From the NCBI GenBank assembly GCA_003797895.1, contig RKQB01000012.1, forward strand, positions 61,661 through 125,660: DNA of 64,000 bases, given 5' to 3'. Position 1 is the first letter of the stretch. Every line of letters begins with the position of its first letter. The DNA is from Cyclobacteriaceae bacterium YHN15 (lineage in GTDB: Bacteria; Bacteroidota; Bacteroidia; Cytophagales; Cyclobacteriaceae). The notes below the pieces were generated by a model that did not search any database, had not been told where the DNA came from, and saw only the letters and a program-made list of their open reading frames with translations. The translations under genes were made by a program, and so were the position numbers. Positions 62,100 to 64,000 of the stretch are shown in pieces.

Positions 62100-62445
62100 G
62101 CCATATCAAATTACAAATTACCAAAATCCAAAGTCCAAAGTCCAAACCCAAATTCATCCTGATAGCCATCGGGACTAAATTATCAATCAAGCAATAACTA
62201 ATTTTCAATTGTCCTGTATTTCCGAAGGCTGAAGGGTGTAGCAGGGAACTTTTGTGGAACTTTGTCCACTTTTGTGGTTCGTAAAAACCTTGATTTTTTA
62301 ACGTAATACTTAGCAAGTTCCAAAATCTAAACACCAAACTTTACTTCCGAGAATGGTCTTCGGTTATCCTGCCTTTCTTACTTTTTTTTCAAATACCAAT
62401 TCGAAATTCAAAAATCCCTACCTTTGCAGCCAAAGAAGGAATCAA
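62100..62445. promoter_or_regulatory. Spacer with rimO -7 box
   Basis: Low-complexity sequence (CCAAAGTCCAAAGTCCAAA near 62128) and no gene. A perfect -7 box TACCTTTG lies at 62419-62426, 20 bases before the GTG start of rimO at 62446. No -33 element is evident. Confidence 0.5.
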
Positions 62446-63759
62446 GTGAAAGCAAGAACGCTAAAGAAAGACAAGGTCAATATCATTACCATGGGGTGTT
62501 CCAAGAATTTGGTGGACTCAGAAGTGTTATTGACCCAATTGAAAGGAAATGGCATTGAAGCCAGCCATGAATCCAACAGTAAGGACAATAATATCATCAT
62601 CATCAATACCTGTGGTTTTATAGATAATGCCAAAGAGGAGTCCATTAATACCATTCTCCAATATGTGGATGCCAAAGAAAAAGGTTTGGTGGATAAAGTA
62701 TATGTGACAGGTTGCCTCTCTCAACGTTATAAGGATGATCTGGAGGTGGAGATTCCTCAGGTGGATGCCTACTTTGGCACCAGGGATCTGCCTGCATTAC
62801 TTAAAAAGTTCAAAGCAGATTATAAGCATGAACTCGTAGGGGAAAGGCTGTTGACACATAACGCCCACTATGCCTACATGAAAATATCAGAAGGCTGCGA
62901 CCGTCCCTGTTCCTTTTGTGCCATTCCTTTGATGCGGGGTGGCCATGTATCCAGACCCATTGAGGAATTGGTGAAAGAAGCCCAACATAAGGCTGCAAAT
63001 GGGACGAAAGAATTATTGCTGATTGCACAGGATTCCACTTACTATGGTTTGGACCTCTACAAAAAAAGAAGGTTGGCCGACCTGATGAGGGCTTTGGCTG
63101 ATGTGGACGGAATCGAGTGGATCCGCCTGCACTATGCCTATCCAACCGGTTTCCCTATGGATGTGATTGAAGTGATGAAGGAAAGGCCCAATATCTGTAA
63201 TTACCTCGATATACCCTTGCAGCACGGATCAAGCTCCGTTCTGAAAACCATGAGAAGGGGTACTACCCGGGAGAAACAGGAGGAACTGATCCATTCCATC
63301 AGGGATTTAATACCGGAAATCGCCATCAGAACCACCTTGATTGCCGGGCATCCCGGAGAAGGGGAAGCGGAATATCAGGAAATGGTGGACTTTGTGGAAA
63401 GGATGAAATTCGAACGCCTTGGAGTATTTACCTATTCCCATGAAGAGAATACCCATGCCCACTCCATGGAGGACATTATTCCGCAGGAAGTGAAACAGGA
63501 AAGAGCCAACCACCTGATGGAAGTACAGGAACAGATATCCTATGACCTAAATCAAAAGAAGGTGGGGAAAGAATTCAAAGTATTGATTGATAAAAAAGAG
63601 AACGGATACTTTGTAGGACGCACCGAATATGACTCAGTAGAGGTGGACAATGAAGTGTTGATCGATGCATCCAAACATTACTGCCGTATTGGGGATTTTG
63701 TTCAGGTGAAGATCAATGAAGCGACAGAATTTGACCTGTATGGAGAAGTGATGAATTGA
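62446..63759 (+). CDS. rimO: Ribosomal protein S12 methylthiotransferase RimO
   Basis: A 437-residue radical-SAM enzyme that adds a methylthio group to the conserved Asp of ribosomal protein S12. The N-terminal MTTase domain has MGCSKNLVDSEV and NTCGFIDNAKEES, each with a cluster Cys. The radical-SAM motif is EGCDRPCSFCAIPLMRGG (C-x3-C-x2-C), and the C-terminal TRAM domain ends FVQVKINEATEFDLYGEV. I chose GTG 62446 (VKARTLKKDK) because it gives the usual family length and sits just after a -7 box; the longer frame adds 31 residues of atypical sequence. Housekeeping gene marking the end of the glycan region. Confidence 0.95.
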   Translation: MKARTLKKDKVNIITMGCSKNLVDSEVLLTQLKGNGIEASHESNSKDNNIIIINTCGFIDNAKEESINTILQYVDAKEKGLVDKVYVTGCLSQRYKDDLEVEIPQVDAYFGTRDLPALLKKFKADYKHELVGERLLTHNAHYAYMKISEGCDRPCSFCAIPLMRGGHVSRPIEELVKEAQHKAANGTKELLLIAQDSTYYGLDLYKKRRLADLMRALADVDGIEWIRLHYAYPTGFPMDVIEVMKERPNICNYLDIPLQHGSSSVLKTMRRGTTREKQEELIHSIRDLIPEIAIRTTLIAGHPGEGEAEYQEMVDFVERMKFERLGVFTYSHEENTHAHSMEDIIPQEVKQERANHLMEVQEQISYDLNQKKVGKEFKVLIDKKENGYFVGRTEYDSVEVDNEVLIDASKHYCRIGDFVQVKINEATEFDLYGEVMN

Positions 63760-63889
63760 GAATTAAGTATTAGGAATTTTGAATTAAGAATGAATGTGAT
63801 GAGTGAGGAATTTCGGAAAGATGACTTTGAAAATTAGTAATTGAGTAATTGATAATTTAAAATTAATGGAGTCAAGGTAGTCGACGTTC
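63760..63889. other. Spacer between rimO and the IS-like end
   Basis: AT-rich, with GAATTAAG(T/A)ATTAGGAATT-like short repeats. No gene seen. Confidence 0.4.
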
Positions 63890-64000
63890 GAGACTGTTCA
63901 ATTAACTGTGTCAAAGTTTAATTTATTAAATTTTGACTATGAAAGAAAAAGAAGAAGAATTTGATTTCAAGGCTTTTGCCAAGCAAGCTGGAGACGCTCT
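63890..64000 (+). mobile_element. Left end of a probable IS256-family element
   Basis: GAGACTGTTCAATTAACTGT at 63890-63909 followed by GTCAAA resembles the terminal inverted repeat of IS256-family elements. The transposase frame begins 49 bases later. The rest of the element lies outside the window. Assignment is from memory of the family's end sequence. Confidence 0.6.
63939..64000 (+). CDS. Partial transposase (IS256-like), N-terminus only
   Basis: The last 20 codons of the window, starting at ATG 63939, encode a charged N-terminus with EEEFDFKAFAKQAGDAL, which matches the style of IS256-family (mutator-type) transposases of Bacteroidota. The catalytic domain is beyond the edge, so this is a tentative call based on the short peptide and the inverted-repeat-like sequence just upstream. 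Confidence 0.55.
   Translation, partial: MKEKEEEFDFKAFAKQAGDA

Noticed and set aside
62353..62445. Upstream extension of RimO to 62353
   Set aside because: It would place the -7 box TACCTTTG inside the gene and add residues not found in the family.
1..64000. tRNA, rRNA or riboswitch genes
   Set aside because: I looked for tRNA-like cloverleaf sequence with TTCGAATC-type arms and for conserved riboswitch cores and saw none; a covariance-model scan would settle this.

Overview
The window is a chromosomal surface-glycan (capsule/O-antigen/exopolysaccharide) locus of a member of the Bacteroidota, most likely of the Cytophagales/Cyclobacteriaceae type. That placement is inference. It rests on TAnnTTTG-type -7 promoter boxes, near absence of Shine-Dalgarno sequences, the gene families present (EpsG polymerase, paired pyruvyl transferases, DUF4143 ATPases, GxxExxY remnants) and the dense palindromic intergenic repeats.

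Layout. 1-1535: repeats and an AbiE-type toxin-antitoxin pair. 1927-5173: outer-membrane export lipoprotein and tyrosine autokinase. 6258-7010: cysQ. 7407-23932: a compact, AT-rich, repeat-free glycan block with flippase, NAD-dependent epimerase, thiamine-diphosphate enzyme, two pyruvyl transferases, glycosyltransferases, EpsG-type polymerase, a deacetylase-like protein, a glutamine-dependent AsnB and a nitroreductase. 24068-31041: a second deacetylase-like protein, a glycosyltransferase, a small acyl-ACP module (ACP, KAS III, SDR reductase, hexapeptide acyltransferase, phosphopantetheinyl transferase) and a PglC-like initiating transferase. 31594-33990: two small toxin-antitoxin pairs inside duplicated repeats and broken GxxExxY genes. 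34504-36243: a DUF218 protein and a GT2.

36329-49206 is the most unusual part: a lasso-peptide-like RiPP region. It has a nucleotidyltransferase, an HprK-like kinase, a B2 protease, a 43-residue precursor (38822-38953), a lasso cyclase, a cysteine-cluster protein, a PRMT-like methyltransferase, a PqqD/B1 protein and a second HprK-like kinase. After a repeat block and a DUF4143 ATPase comes a second precursor (47052-47261) with its own cyclase. The two precursors share leader spacing (W-x-K-P, then Thr 11 residues later) and promoter geometry. The first has a plausible lasso core with Glu at position 8. The second has a long Pro/Gly/Arg core with no acidic residue near positions 7-9, so it is unlikely to give an ordinary lasso ring.

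49682-63759: another DUF4143 ATPase, a second AbiE pair, bacillosamine-type genes (pglE, pglD, pglF) separated by repeat arrays, an ABC exporter, a WecA/MraY-type transferase, rfbA and rimO. The window ends in what looks like the left end of an IS256-type element.

Working together (inference): PglF, PglE and an acyltransferase make a 4-acylamido-4,6-dideoxy sugar nucleotide. The ACP/KAS III/SDR module may supply an unusual hydroxyacyl group for it. PglC- or WecA-type enzymes load the first sugar on the lipid carrier, the glycosyltransferases extend it, the flippase and EpsG-type protein flip and polymerise it, and the Wza/Wzc-like pair exports it. Pyruvyl transferases and AsnB probably decorate it.
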